38,946 nt of DNA from CAYMUR01 sp964393615 (GCA_964393615.1 CAYMUR010000047.1:1-38946), one strand, 5' to 3'; shown: positions 15,691 through 25,674, numbered from the stretch's first letter. Made by a program: numbers and translations. Notes: generated from the sequence alone by a model not told the origin.

Positions 15691-17124
15691 TCACACCAGT
15701 ATTTCTTTTACCACATGGCCATGGACATCCGTAAGACGGTAATCGCGACCTTGAAAGCGATAAGTTAGCCGTGTATGGTCCATACCCAAGAGGTGCAACA
15801 ACGTGGCGTTGAGGTCGTGAACGTGCACTCCATCCCGTACAACATTGAACCCTATCTCGTCGGTCACGCCATGCACGTGGCCAGATTTAATACCACCACC
15901 TGCAAGCCATATCGTAAAACAACGATTGTGATGATCGCGACCATCGTCACTGTTCTGCACCATCGGCGTGCGCCCAAACTCTCCACCCCAAAACACCAAG
16001 GTATCGTCCAGCATTCCACGTTGTTTCAGGTCAGCAATTAATGCCGCCGAAGGTTGATCAGTATCCTTACAAACCTTCTTGATGCGGTTCGTCAGCCCAC
16101 CGTGATGGTCCCAATCCTCGTGGAACAATTGCACAAAACGTACGCCCCGTTCCACTAGGCGTCGTGCCAGCAAACAGTTCCGTCCGAAAGTCGATTGGTT
16201 AACATCTTGAATGTTATATTGATCCAGCACATGTTGTTCTTCGCTTGACAAGTCCATTAATTCGGGAGCACTGCTTTGTAGACGGTAGGCCGTTTCATAA
16301 CTTTTAATCCGAGAAGTAATTTCCGGATCCCCCATATCTGCAAGTGCTAACTCATTGAGACGTCGCAGACTGTCGAGCGATCTCCGCTGCGTTACGTCAT
16401 CAAAACCTTTCGGGTTGGACAGGTAAAGTACCGGGTCCCCAGAGCCACGGAATGGAACTCCTCCAAATGTCGTCGGCAAAAACCCACTCCCATAATTGCT
16501 GGCCCCAGCACTGGTTCCCTTGGCACTCGTCAGCACAACAAACCCGGGCAAATCCTCGCTTTCACTACCGAGACCGTAAAGCGTCCAAGCACCGAAACTT
16601 GGCCTGCCAAATTGCTGCGCACCAGTGTTCATCATAAGCTGACCCGGCGCATGATTGATTGCATCAGTGTGCATGGAGCGAATGAAACACAAGTCGTCAA
16701 CCACCCCTGCAGTGTACGGAAGGATTTTCCCCATTTCGATTCCTGACTGTCCATGGGGTGCAAAAGAATACTTCGGCCCCAACAATGCCGAATTTGGATT
16801 AATGAAAGCGGAACGGTAACCTTTTAGCAATTCGGCTGGAGGAAGTTGACCATCTCGTTTGGCCAACTCCGGCTTGGGGTCGAAAAGCTCCAGCTGGCTC
16901 GGAGCACCAGCCTGAAACAAATAAATGACTCGCTTGACCCGCGCCGGAAAGTGAGACTGATTTGACTCATACGGATCTTGAAAGCGGACCGCCTTAGCAT
17001 CTCTTGATAGCAACGAGTTCAACGCCATGCCGCCCAGTCCGATGCCGCAGTTCCCCAAGAACCACCGTCGAGTTAAAAACCTGCTTCCTTCTGTTTTTAA
17101 TTGACGGTAAAGATTCATATCCAT
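15691..17124 (-). CDS. DUF1501 domain-containing exported protein (pair b)
   Basis: A 477-aa member of DUF1501. The N-terminus has a Tat-like signal, LTRRWFLGNCGIGLGGMALNS. Core motifs follow: FQAGAPSQLELFDPKP, then NCLLARRLVERGVRFVQL, the metal-site-like region FWGGEFGRTP and DGRDHHNRCFTIW, then AGGGIKSGHVHGVTDE, and the closing RLTDVHGHVVKEI. The family belongs to the alkaline phosphatase/sulfatase superfamily but no substrate has been shown. ATG 17124 is 31 nt after the stop of the upstream PSD1 gene, so this is the last gene of a four-gene minus-strand run. Compared with the pair-a DUF1501 protein it has a different N-terminal leader and a QAGAPSQ instead of MPGGVSH motif, so the two are not recent copies. 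Confidence 0.93.
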   Translation of the reverse strand: MDMNLYRQLKTEGSRFLTRRWFLGNCGIGLGGMALNSLLSRDAKAVRFQDPYESNQSHFPARVKRVIYLFQAGAPSQLELFDPKPELAKRDGQLPPAELLKGYRSAFINPNSALLGPKYSFAPHGQSGIEMGKILPYTAGVVDDLCFIRSMHTDAINHAPGQLMMNTGAQQFGRPSFGAWTLYGLGSESEDLPGFVVLTSAKGTSAGASNYGSGFLPTTFGGVPFRGSGDPVLYLSNPKGFDDVTQRRSLDSLRRLNELALADMGDPEITSRIKSYETAYRLQSSAPELMDLSSEEQHVLDQYNIQDVNQSTFGRNCLLARRLVERGVRFVQLFHEDWDHHGGLTNRIKKVCKDTDQPSAALIADLKQRGMLDDTLVFWGGEFGRTPMVQNSDDGRDHHNRCFTIWLAGGGIKSGHVHGVTDEIGFNVVRDGVHVHDLNATLLHLLGMDHTRLTYRFQGRDYRLTDVHGHVVKEILV

Positions 17125-17155
17125 TGCCCCGATTAAAAGTTACTTTTTTATTTTT

Positions 17156-20100
17156 CTAATTCTTACTTAACGTCTCATCGAGATTCAACAGCACACGTGA
17201 AACAATCACCCACGCGGCAGCATCTTGGGGAGTACATTTACTTGGAAGTTCTAACGGTCGGTCAGAATCCCCACTGGCAACTTCGTTGATCGATAGCCAA
17301 CCTTCGGCAAGTCGGTTCCGACAATCCTGCAAAAGAGCAAGCACGACTGTCTGCTCGTCAGGTTTTACGCCTCTCGACGTACACAACCGAAAAGCATAAT
17401 CCGTACGTTCCTGGTCAGTCTCTCCCCCTTCGCGAAGAATTCGCAATGCCATAGCCCGTGCCGCTTCCACAAAAATCGGTTCGTTGAGAGCTACCAGCGC
17501 GGCCAACGGTGTGTTGGATCGCATCCGGCGGACACAAGCAAAATCGGCATTTGGCGTATCAAAATTCATCAATCCCGGGTCCGGCATGGAACGTTTGCGA
17601 AACACATACAATGCCCGGCGATATCGCTCAGGCCCGGTAGTAACGTCCCAATTTGGCCGTGTGAATGTGTCACTCAATACGCTCTCGGGTACAGGTGGCA
17701 GAATGCTAGGTCCACCTATTTTGGGGTTCAACAACCCTGACACAGTTAAAGCAATATCGCGAACCACTTCGGCTTCGACACGAAATCTCGGGCCGCGGGC
17801 CAATAATCTATTTTGAGGATCCAAATGAAATTTTTCAGCACTCACGCGTGAGCTCTGTTGATAGGTCGCGCTGTGCAGGATAGTTCGAATCAGATGTTTC
17901 GTGCTCCAACCATGTGCCACAAAATCTACGGCCAGCCAATCAAGCAGATCCAGGTATTCAGGCTGCGGAGCGCGGATACCGAAATCCTCAGGAGTTTCGA
18001 CCAGCCCTGTACCAAAAATTGCCTGCCAAACGCGATTGACTTGGACACGTGCACTGAGCGCCGAATCAGGATCCACGAGCCAACGAGCGAAGTTCAATCG
18101 CGAAGCAGTCGAATCTGGATACGAGCCATCGGTATCAGAAACTCCTTCTTTCGTTGGCGGGGACTCGCCACGTTTCAGGGGATGAAACAACACAGGGACA
18201 TGTGCGGTAATCTTTTCCTGTGGTTGATCCCATATGCCTCGTTCCAGCAAGAAGGTATGACGTTCGTCGACAGCATCACCGGCCGTAATAGTCAGTACGC
18301 TGGTGTGCGCTTCCGGATACTCCCGCTCGTAGGCTGTGATTTGTTCATTCATTGCCGACAACGCCGGAATGGATTTTCTCCAGGCGGCAAAAACAGCCGC
18401 TTGTTCTGCCGGGCTGCGGTGATCAGGTGACTTTTGCAGCGCAAGCGTCGCCGCATGGCCATAGGCCGGTGCTCTCGGATCCGACGACTTGGTAAGTGCG
18501 AACCGCATTCGCCCGAGCATGGTGCTTTGGCGACCATGACTCCCCGCACTATGCTTAAAGACAAGCGACACTTTGAGTTGAGTTCCCTGTGGGAAATCCA
18601 ACGGTTCAGCAAACTGAACCACGGCAACCGATTCCGTATGGCGTAGAATGGGACCACGATCGGCACGCCAACCCGTTTCGACTTTGTCATCAATCAAAAA
18701 TTCAATGGGCCCGATCCGTCGCTTCTCATCGTTTTTCAAGTCTACCAATACTAACGGTTGATCTTGTTCGGCAAAATCGGTGGTCGCATTTTTCAAGACC
18801 AGTTTCGTCCAGGATTCGCTATCATGTTGTTTCACTTCAACACTTAACTCGCTGATCGCAAAGGTACCTCGATAACTACGGCCGGGACCTGCGAAGGGTA
18901 GATCACCGTGTGTTAATGCCTCGAGCCGCAAACCGGTGACTCCGTCCAATGGTGGTTCGGCAACCACGTACATCTTTCCTGCGACGGTCGGATGGCCCAA
19001 CACCATCACGCTGTGGTCAACCTTTTCATCAGGATGATTCACTCCTTCAACCCACTCCTGCTCAATAGTATTTAAGATCTCCCATTGGGCAGTATTACGC
19101 TGTTGCGATTGCTCCCACTGAGTAATCTCTTGTTGATAATCAGGGTGGCTTATTCGGTATTGATCGGACAATTGCTGGATCGCTGCTTTGATCTCAGCAA
19201 TCTGTATTTGTTGTTGCGGAGTATACACCCATGCCTGTGATTCACTCGTATTATTCAAAAACGCGAACATTCCGTAGTATTCTTTTTGTGAAATCGGATC
19301 GTATTTGTGGTCGTGACACTGTGCACATTGAATCGACATTCCAAGCACAGCCTTGCCAATGCAGTCCATGCGGTCAAATAGCCCTTCCATTCGAAACTGC
19401 TCGACAATAATAGCCCCTTCTTCGTTCACCATCCCGTTACGGAGAAACCCGGTCGCAACCAGCTGATCCTGAGTCCGGCCAGGAAGCAGATCACCAGCGA
19501 TCTGCTCAATGATAAACTGGTCATAAGGCAGATCGGAATTGATTTTTCGAATCACCCAATCCCGCCAAGCCCATTGTTCACGCTCGAGATCTTTCTCATA
19601 ACCATTGCTGTCCGCATAGCGAGCCACGTCGAGCCAATGCCGGGCCCACTTTTCCCCGTAGTGCTCACTGCCCAGCAATCGGTTCACAAGCTCGTCCACA
19701 GCACCCACCAAATCCTCTTCGGCCAGCGATATAAATTTTGGGACTTCCACAGGAGCTGGTGGTAGTCCGATGATGTCCAGATATATTCGGCGGCAGATCA
19801 CCGCAGGTGATGCTGGCGGAGAACTGGCAACCCCTAACGTACCAAGGCGATGGGCAACGATGACATCGATAGGATTAGTCATTGTCGGATTCAAATCAGG
19901 TTCAGACTCGTTCGCCGTTGCCGCAGATTTCTTGAACATATCCGTTTGCCGGGGAGCAACGAAAGCCCAGTGCGACGTATACACCGCACCCTGCTGAATC
20001 CATCTCTCCAATAATGATATCTGTTCGGCCACCAACGGATTTTTCTCACCAGGTGGTGGCATGATTAGGTCTGGATCATGTGACTTGATTCGCAAAAGCA

Positions 20101-20386
20101 ACTGGCTTGAATCCGGCTTTCCGGGAACAACAATCATTTCACCGGACTCCCGTTCGACGGTCACTGCCTCACGCAGGTCCAGCCGCAAATCGCCCTGACG
20201 CATCCCTTCGTCCGGCCCATGACAATGCAAGCAGTGTTCTGTGAGAATTGGCCGAATGTCCCGTTGAAAATCAATAGGGGTCTCTGCTTGGACAGTGACA
20301 TACCCTGACACCAACCACAACAGACTCGTGGTCGTCAGCAGGATTGTAAACAACCTTCTATCGTGTTTCATCATTTCATACACCAT
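17156..20386 (-). CDS. PSD1-type protein with PSC1 cytochrome-like, DUF1549 and DUF1553 domains (pair b)
   Basis: About 1076 aa from ATG 20386; an in-frame ATG at 20371 is an alternative, both giving a signal peptide (LFTILLTTTSLLWLVSGYV). The PSC1 domain follows at once: DFQRDIRPILTEHCLHCHGPD with a heme-type CxxCH at 52-56 and PGKPDSSQLLLRI. DUF1549 begins near IDVIVAHRLGTLG and includes LLGSEHYGEKWARHWLDVARYADSNGYE and a second CxxCH, CAQCHDHKYDPIS. A middle beta-rich region (about 430-650) may bind carbohydrate. DUF1553 closes the protein: VNRVWQAIFGTGLV, PQPEYLDLLDWLA, RFRVEAEVVRDIAL. Such proteins are periplasmic and uniquely expanded in planctomycetes; their role is unknown. It lies 48 nt after one DUF1501 gene and 31 nt before the next. 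Confidence 0.93.
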   Translation of the reverse strand: MVYEMMKHDRRLFTILLTTTSLLWLVSGYVTVQAETPIDFQRDIRPILTEHCLHCHGPDEGMRQGDLRLDLREAVTVERESGEMIVVPGKPDSSQLLLRIKSHDPDLIMPPPGEKNPLVAEQISLLERWIQQGAVYTSHWAFVAPRQTDMFKKSAATANESEPDLNPTMTNPIDVIVAHRLGTLGVASSPPASPAVICRRIYLDIIGLPPAPVEVPKFISLAEEDLVGAVDELVNRLLGSEHYGEKWARHWLDVARYADSNGYEKDLEREQWAWRDWVIRKINSDLPYDQFIIEQIAGDLLPGRTQDQLVATGFLRNGMVNEEGAIIVEQFRMEGLFDRMDCIGKAVLGMSIQCAQCHDHKYDPISQKEYYGMFAFLNNTSESQAWVYTPQQQIQIAEIKAAIQQLSDQYRISHPDYQQEITQWEQSQQRNTAQWEILNTIEQEWVEGVNHPDEKVDHSVMVLGHPTVAGKMYVVAEPPLDGVTGLRLEALTHGDLPFAGPGRSYRGTFAISELSVEVKQHDSESWTKLVLKNATTDFAEQDQPLVLVDLKNDEKRRIGPIEFLIDDKVETGWRADRGPILRHTESVAVVQFAEPLDFPQGTQLKVSLVFKHSAGSHGRQSTMLGRMRFALTKSSDPRAPAYGHAATLALQKSPDHRSPAEQAAVFAAWRKSIPALSAMNEQITAYEREYPEAHTSVLTITAGDAVDERHTFLLERGIWDQPQEKITAHVPVLFHPLKRGESPPTKEGVSDTDGSYPDSTASRLNFARWLVDPDSALSARVQVNRVWQAIFGTGLVETPEDFGIRAPQPEYLDLLDWLAVDFVAHGWSTKHLIRTILHSATYQQSSRVSAEKFHLDPQNRLLARGPRFRVEAEVVRDIALTVSGLLNPKIGGPSILPPVPESVLSDTFTRPNWDVTTGPERYRRALYVFRKRSMPDPGLMNFDTPNADFACVRRMRSNTPLAALVALNEPIFVEAARAMALRILREGGETDQERTDYAFRLCTSRGVKPDEQTVVLALLQDCRNRLAEGWLSINEVASGDSDRPLELPSKCTPQDAAAWVIVSRVLLNLDETLSKN

Positions 20387-20434
20387 TATTGCTTCGACCT
20401 GCCAGATGGCAGTACCACCTCCACAACCCATCGG

Positions 20435-21928
20435 TTACGAAAGAATACCTTCCACAACATTTCCGTGAATATCGGTCAGACTCATGTCACGTCCACCGTA
20501 ACGGAAGGTGAGCCGTTCGTGATCAAGACCGAGCACATGAAGAATGGTAGCGTGCAAATCATGAACCGTCGTGACATCTTCTGTAGCCTCCATACCCAAG
20601 TCATCCGTCGCCCCGTAAACGGTTCCACCACGAATCCCTCCTCCGGCCAACCAGACGGTAAACCCGGAGACATGGTGATCACGTCCATCACCATTGCCAG
20701 TATGCGGAGTTCTCCCCATTTCCCCCGCACACAAAACCAAGGTTTCCTCAAACAGTCCTCGCTGTTTCAGATCTTTCAAAAGTCCTGCAATCGCATGGTC
20801 CACCACCAGGGAGTTGGTTTCATGGTCACTCTTAAGCTTCCCATGCTGGTCCCAGGTACCGTTTGCCAATCCCAATGGATTGGCAGTAATTTCCACAAAA
20901 CGCACACCTTCTTCAACGAGCCGTCTGGCACGCAGACACTGGCGTGCGTAAGAGCTAATGCGATCATCGGTTGAGTCAACACCGTATAGTTCAAGCGTAG
21001 CGGTTGTTTCTGCATTCAAGTCCAACACGTCAGGCACCGCCGATTGCATCTGGTAAGCAAGTTCATAATTTCGTACCGCGGACTCGACCAAATGATTATC
21101 ACCCAATGACACCGCAAATCGCCTGTCTTGTTCCACCAACCAACGAAGCTTACTTTGCTGTACAGCGACGCTGGTATCAGCTCGCCGGATATTCGCCACA
21201 GGCACTCCCTTGGCTTGGATGGACGTTGCCTGGTAATTGGCTGGCAAGTATCCGTTGGCAAAATTCTCCTTGCCACCTGGCGGCACAGTACCACTTTCCA
21301 GGAGTACGTAACCGGGTAAATTTCTATTTTCACTACCCAGCCCGTAATTAATCCAAGACCCTAAACTGGGGGATCCGGCACGTAAGCGACCTGAATGCAT
21401 GAACAAATTGCCCGCAGCGTGGAGAGGTAGTTCTGCAACCATCGAACGAATAACCGCCATGTCATCCACGTGGCGACCGATATGTGGAAATAACTCGCTA
21501 ACGGGAATTCCAGCCTCTCCACAAGTGACAAATTCCCATGGAGATTCTTTCCAGGTTCGTTTGCCATCACTTTGTGATTTCGAATTAGCTCGGTCACCTA
21601 TTGACTTGCCGTGTTGTCGGATCAATTCGGGCTTCGGGTCAAACGTGTCGACATGTGAAACGCCACCAGGCATAAATAAGAAAATGACATTTTTCGCACG
21701 CGGTGCAAAATGAAATCGGCTACCTGGCAAAGTGTCTCCACCCGCCCAATCAGCCATCAAGGTAGCAAACGCCAACATGCCGAACCCGTTGGATGTGGAC
21801 TTCAGCATTTCCCTTCGTGAAAAGGGCGTCGGCAGTCGTCCGGGACAATCACCTGCGAATGACTGGAGATCGCGTTGCATCAATTCCATACCTGTTTTAG
21901 TCAAGAGAGCATGAACCTTCCAACTCAT
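20435..21928 (-). CDS. DUF1501 domain-containing exported protein (pair a)
   Basis: A 497-aa DUF1501 protein. The Tat-like motif FSRREMLKSTSNGFGMLAF begins about 36 residues in, so the true start may be later than ATG 21928; in-frame ATG 21889 and 21880 are options. Core motifs: LFMPGGVSHVDTFDPKP, RAGSPSLGSWINYGLGSENRNLPG, ARRLVEEGVRFVEI, CAGEMGRTP, GRDHHVSGFTVW, AGGGIRGGTVYGATDD, and the closing SLTDIHGNVVEGI. Note EMGRTP where the other two copies in the window have EFGRTP. ATG 21928 lies 17 nt after the stop of the pair-a PSD1 gene, with AAGGA touching the ATG, which is too close for a good ribosome binding site and favours translational coupling or a later start. Confidence 0.92.
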   Translation of the reverse strand: MSWKVHALLTKTGMELMQRDLQSFAGDCPGRLPTPFSRREMLKSTSNGFGMLAFATLMADWAGGDTLPGSRFHFAPRAKNVIFLFMPGGVSHVDTFDPKPELIRQHGKSIGDRANSKSQSDGKRTWKESPWEFVTCGEAGIPVSELFPHIGRHVDDMAVIRSMVAELPLHAAGNLFMHSGRLRAGSPSLGSWINYGLGSENRNLPGYVLLESGTVPPGGKENFANGYLPANYQATSIQAKGVPVANIRRADTSVAVQQSKLRWLVEQDRRFAVSLGDNHLVESAVRNYELAYQMQSAVPDVLDLNAETTATLELYGVDSTDDRISSYARQCLRARRLVEEGVRFVEITANPLGLANGTWDQHGKLKSDHETNSLVVDHAIAGLLKDLKQRGLFEETLVLCAGEMGRTPHTGNGDGRDHHVSGFTVWLAGGGIRGGTVYGATDDLGMEATEDVTTVHDLHATILHVLGLDHERLTFRYGGRDMSLTDIHGNVVEGILS

Positions 21929-21945
21929 TCCTTGATGTTATCAAC

Positions 21946-24900
21946 TCACCAAAGGTAAATCAATTCTTTTACGTTAAACAGCACATGACAAACGTCTTTC
22001 CACACCTGTTGACTATCCAGCACTTCCTCCCATTGAACATCGTGCAGTTCCGCCAAATGCTCCACTAATCCTGACATGCTTTGCAGCTCCGTTGTGCTGG
22101 GGGGTCTGCCTAACGCCTTACGATACATCCAGCGAATCCGGTCTGCAGCTGACAAATCATTTCGTTGGATAAGCATCCCAGCCCAAAACTGTGCCTGACT
22201 GACAACAAACGGATCGTTGAGCAGCGCCAAAGCTTGTGCAGGGACATTCGTGCGATCCCTCTTGCCCCGAGTTCCCATCGGATCAGGTAGGTCAAAAAGC
22301 TCCAAAAATTTATCACCCTCCATACGTGTAACTTTGATGTAAATGCTACGGCGGCCATGACTGTCAAGTGGTCCAGAACGGAGCTTTCGATGGAGCTTTT
22401 CTTCGAAACGATATGGTGGAATACTCGGTCCGAAATAGGAACGGTCAAGGCGACCAGAAACAGCCAGCATTGAGTCACGGATCGCTTCGGCATCCAACCT
22501 GTATACCGGATAATGGTGTAGCAACCGGTTATCCGCATCTTGTCGTTCCGATTCTGGATGAGGCACACTCGCCTGCTGAAAAGTGCGGCTGGTGACAATC
22601 TGCCGAATTAACTGTTTCACCGAGTATCCTTGTTCGACAAATTCGCTGGCTAAAAAATCGAGCAGCTTGGGGTGTGACGGAAGCTCGCCCATACGTCCGA
22701 AATTGTCAGGCGTTTTGACGATTCCCGTTCCGAAAAGTTGCTGCCAGATACGATTCACCATCACACGTGCCGTCAATGGATTGCTAGGATTTGCAATGCG
22801 GTTAGCCAGCTCCAGTCGCCCACTTTCGCTTGCAGTGCCAAACCTTTTTTGTTGGGTACCAGACAGTACCTGCAAGTATCCACGTGGCGCAAGGGGACCG
22901 GTAACCATTGGATCACCACCCCTTAAAACAGGAAAATCAAATCCAGGTCCTTGATCTGCCATTCCTACCACCACCCGCGGGGGAGAAATAGTGGCTTCTA
23001 AATCTCGATACTCCCGGACGCTTTTTGCCAACCGCAGATCACCGGTAGCGTGGTTTGCCAGTAAGCTTGTCGTCAACGCCCAGTTTATCCAACGAACATC
23101 GGCATCCGTTGCCTTCTGATCGCGAAACGCTTCGACCGCCTGCTGTATCACGAACCGATAGGCTTGCGCCACATTTGACACGGTCTGAACATCGGAAATA
23201 GCAAACAGCCGAGCAACATGAGCCACTTCTTCCTTCGGCGATTCCGGACAGTCGTGGCTCACCGCATTGACAATACCAAACCATGATCGAGGTGACTGGC
23301 GCAAAGCAGCATTCATCTTTTTTTCATGGCCATCGCGTTCCGGCCAACGTGGGTTGAGGGACTTGGTGGCCATTTCTAGATAATAGCGATGCGGGGAATC
23401 CTGACTGGTCGCGAAACGTTTCGACTGTTCCGTCGTTTCAGCAAAATACGTGGGATCCCCACCGGCAAATTCACCCAAAATACAACTATCTAGAACTGCG
23501 CGTACCATACTCAACCCGCCTGCCAAAAACCGCACCGTCACATACTTGTGTTGTTTGGGCAACCAAGGACTGCGAATAGTACCGTCTAACTTGTCCGACA
23601 CAAGATGAGTGTATTGTCCCGCAGGCAGAACTCTGGAGATGATTTGATCGCCGTTCATAGCTACCGCAAACTCGCCTGCCGGACTCGGCCTGTTCTTCGC
23701 AAGACCAAGACCACTCACCTGCCAACCAGGATTGTCCGTGTGCCGAAAGTCACCCCATGGCTCAAAATTCTCGGAATTGAACTCTTCAATCTCCGACTGC
23801 TGACGCTGGTATTCTTTTCGAATCCTCTCCCAGGTAGCAGAAATGCCCGGGCTGTCAGCAGCCGACAGCCTGGCGATCTGCCGTAGGACGAACGTCGGAT
23901 TTTCCCAAGGCAAATCTTGATCGTCCATCTGCTGCTTTAGCACCGTTCCCATCTCTTTGTGGGGCGATGCCTCCTTAGTAACATTCTGCTCGATGGACTC
24001 TTGCGGCGCCAAAGCCAGCAGCAGATTTTGTTCCAGTTGTGATAGGTTAGCTAACCACACCCTGCTGATTTCCCGGCGAATTTCATTTTTCATCTTGCGC
24101 AACATCTCGGCAGGTTGCCGAAAGCGGTCAGCGAAATCGAGCGTGTGAATGACCTGGCGGGAACTTTCCAGAATTCCAACCAGGGCATAATAATCGACGG
24201 TTGAAATTGCGTCCAACTTGTGATCATGGCAACGTGCACAGGAAACCGTCATCGCCTGAAACGCTTTGGAAAGTGTATCGATCTGATTGTCGAGTGGATC
24301 AAACCGGATCGCAGGAAACATCACACCATCGTCATGCCCCGTTTCACTAAAGCGAAAGAAGGCGGTGCCTATCACCGATTCGTTGATCCCGAGCTCCAGG
24401 TTGAGGCGAGGCTCCCCCAACAAATCGCCAGCAATATGCTCGCGCACCAATTGATCGTAGGGAACGTCTGCATTGAACGCTCGAATCAAATAATCTCGGT
24501 AACGCCACGCATCTCGAATTTCAAAATTCCATTCATAACCATACGTTTCGGCAAACCGCACAACATCCATCCAGTACCGTGCCCAACGCTCGCCAAAATG
24601 AGGAGAACTGAGTAACGAGGTTACAAGGTGTCGATAGGCGCTCGTCGGATCTTCTTCTGCATCCTGGAGAAATTGTTCGACCTGGCCCGGCGTTGGCGGT
24701 AACCCCGTCAACACAAGGCTTAATCGGCGAATTAATGCACGGCTTCCGGCAGGTGCTACCGGAGAAATACCCTCTGCTTCCAGCCTGGATAAAACAAACC
24801 GGTCAATAGGATGCTCGGACCACGTATCATCCACCACAACAGGTACCTGCGACGTCTCAATCGGTTTCAAACTCCACCAATCACGACGTTCTTCCAAGGA

Positions 24901-25086
24901 AGAAGACAGGGACCGTTCACTCGATTCAGTAACGTCTGGCGATCGAGCTTTCGGGGCTAAGACAGCGGCATTCACCAATGCAAGATTACAATCGAAACGT
25001 ACTAACAAACAGGTGACCGCCAGTAGCACGTTTCTGATACTACGAAGGACTGGCCGAACATTCGTCATGGGGTGTGACGGTGACAT
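21946..25086 (-). CDS. PSD1-type protein without N-terminal PSC1 domain (DUF1549/DUF1553, pair a)
   Basis: About 1046 aa from ATG 25086 (ATG 25068 also possible; the frame is open back to 25218). A hydrophobic signal, VLLAVTCLLVRF, is followed by a short linker and then DWWSLKPIE and HPIDRFVLSRLEAEGISP, the start of DUF1549, with no PSC1 cytochrome domain. DUF1549 includes LLSSPHFGERWARYWMDVVRFAETYGYE and one CxxCH, CARCHDHKLDA. The middle (about 440-620) is a beta-rich region of its own kind (PGWQVSGLGLAKN, KLDGTIRSPWLP). DUF1553: LELANRIANPSNPLTARVMV, NRIWQQLFGTGIVKT, SHPKLLDFLASEF, YRLDAEAIRDSMLAVSGRLD, then GRRSIYIKVTRMEG. It is the first gene of the four-gene run. Confidence 0.92.
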   Translation of the reverse strand: MSPSHPMTNVRPVLRSIRNVLLAVTCLLVRFDCNLALVNAAVLAPKARSPDVTESSERSLSSSLEERRDWWSLKPIETSQVPVVVDDTWSEHPIDRFVLSRLEAEGISPVAPAGSRALIRRLSLVLTGLPPTPGQVEQFLQDAEEDPTSAYRHLVTSLLSSPHFGERWARYWMDVVRFAETYGYEWNFEIRDAWRYRDYLIRAFNADVPYDQLVREHIAGDLLGEPRLNLELGINESVIGTAFFRFSETGHDDGVMFPAIRFDPLDNQIDTLSKAFQAMTVSCARCHDHKLDAISTVDYYALVGILESSRQVIHTLDFADRFRQPAEMLRKMKNEIRREISRVWLANLSQLEQNLLLALAPQESIEQNVTKEASPHKEMGTVLKQQMDDQDLPWENPTFVLRQIARLSAADSPGISATWERIRKEYQRQQSEIEEFNSENFEPWGDFRHTDNPGWQVSGLGLAKNRPSPAGEFAVAMNGDQIISRVLPAGQYTHLVSDKLDGTIRSPWLPKQHKYVTVRFLAGGLSMVRAVLDSCILGEFAGGDPTYFAETTEQSKRFATSQDSPHRYYLEMATKSLNPRWPERDGHEKKMNAALRQSPRSWFGIVNAVSHDCPESPKEEVAHVARLFAISDVQTVSNVAQAYRFVIQQAVEAFRDQKATDADVRWINWALTTSLLANHATGDLRLAKSVREYRDLEATISPPRVVVGMADQGPGFDFPVLRGGDPMVTGPLAPRGYLQVLSGTQQKRFGTASESGRLELANRIANPSNPLTARVMVNRIWQQLFGTGIVKTPDNFGRMGELPSHPKLLDFLASEFVEQGYSVKQLIRQIVTSRTFQQASVPHPESERQDADNRLLHHYPVYRLDAEAIRDSMLAVSGRLDRSYFGPSIPPYRFEEKLHRKLRSGPLDSHGRRSIYIKVTRMEGDKFLELFDLPDPMGTRGKRDRTNVPAQALALLNDPFVVSQAQFWAGMLIQRNDLSAADRIRWMYRKALGRPPSTTELQSMSGLVEHLAELHDVQWEEVLDSQQVWKDVCHVLFNVKELIYLW

Positions 25087-25317
25087 CTGGGTACGACCCG
25101 CATATCTTTTGAAAATAAGGGTATCACGCTTTTCTTTATGATAAGCCATCCAACAGGTAATTAGTAGTCGAATCCCGCCAGCCATACGGTGCCTTGCCAC
25201 AATAAATTTCCGTAACAATAGAATATTATTTTAACAAGACGCACTGGCCTGTTGGACACAACCATCACTGGCCGTTGGTGCTACCCGGCCAGATTGATGA
25301 CACACGTCTCATTCCAG

Positions 25318-25674
25318 TCATCTGGATAATCGACCGTTTGCGAAACAACCAGTGCACAAACTATTTTGTGACGTAGGGTCGTCTCGTGACGTCAGGCACA
25401 TTTTACCATTCGTATAAATTTCGATGTGAAAATGGTGCACGCATATCCACCACGACAACGGATCTCCGCCAGACAAATCAAAGTGACCACCATTTGTTTT
25501 CACCATTGGTACAGCACGGCAAACATATTGATAAACGTTTTCATTCAGACTGGCATGTATCCGGTCAACAGAAAGTGTTTTGGTCGACCGATCCCATACG
25601 ATCCGAACAGGCTCCTCGTAGCCCGTTACCAAAATGTCCACGAATTGCCAATCCACTCGACGATGGCCATTTCG
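25318..25674 (-). pseudogene. Probable remnant of a GH32-type C-terminal beta-sandwich domain
   Basis: A minus-strand frame bounded by an in-frame TAG at 25675-25677 and a stop at 25318 reads EEPVRIVWDRSTKTLSVDR, APMVKTNGGHFDLSGG-like (here AVPMVKTNGG), PLSWWICVHHFHIEIYTNGK and CLTSRDDP. This order resembles the C-terminal sandwich of glycoside hydrolase family 32 and similar fructan/arabinan enzymes (YDR..LSLDR..S, then RIFVDRSSVEIYANGR.CLTSRVYP). The catalytic five-bladed propeller that should precede it is absent, and the motif FVDRS is altered to CVHHF. The fragment therefore looks like a decayed end of a larger gene. GTG 25656 could start a 112-aa protein, but expression is doubtful. The flanks (25087-25317 and 25678-25911) show no other gene. 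Confidence 0.48.
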
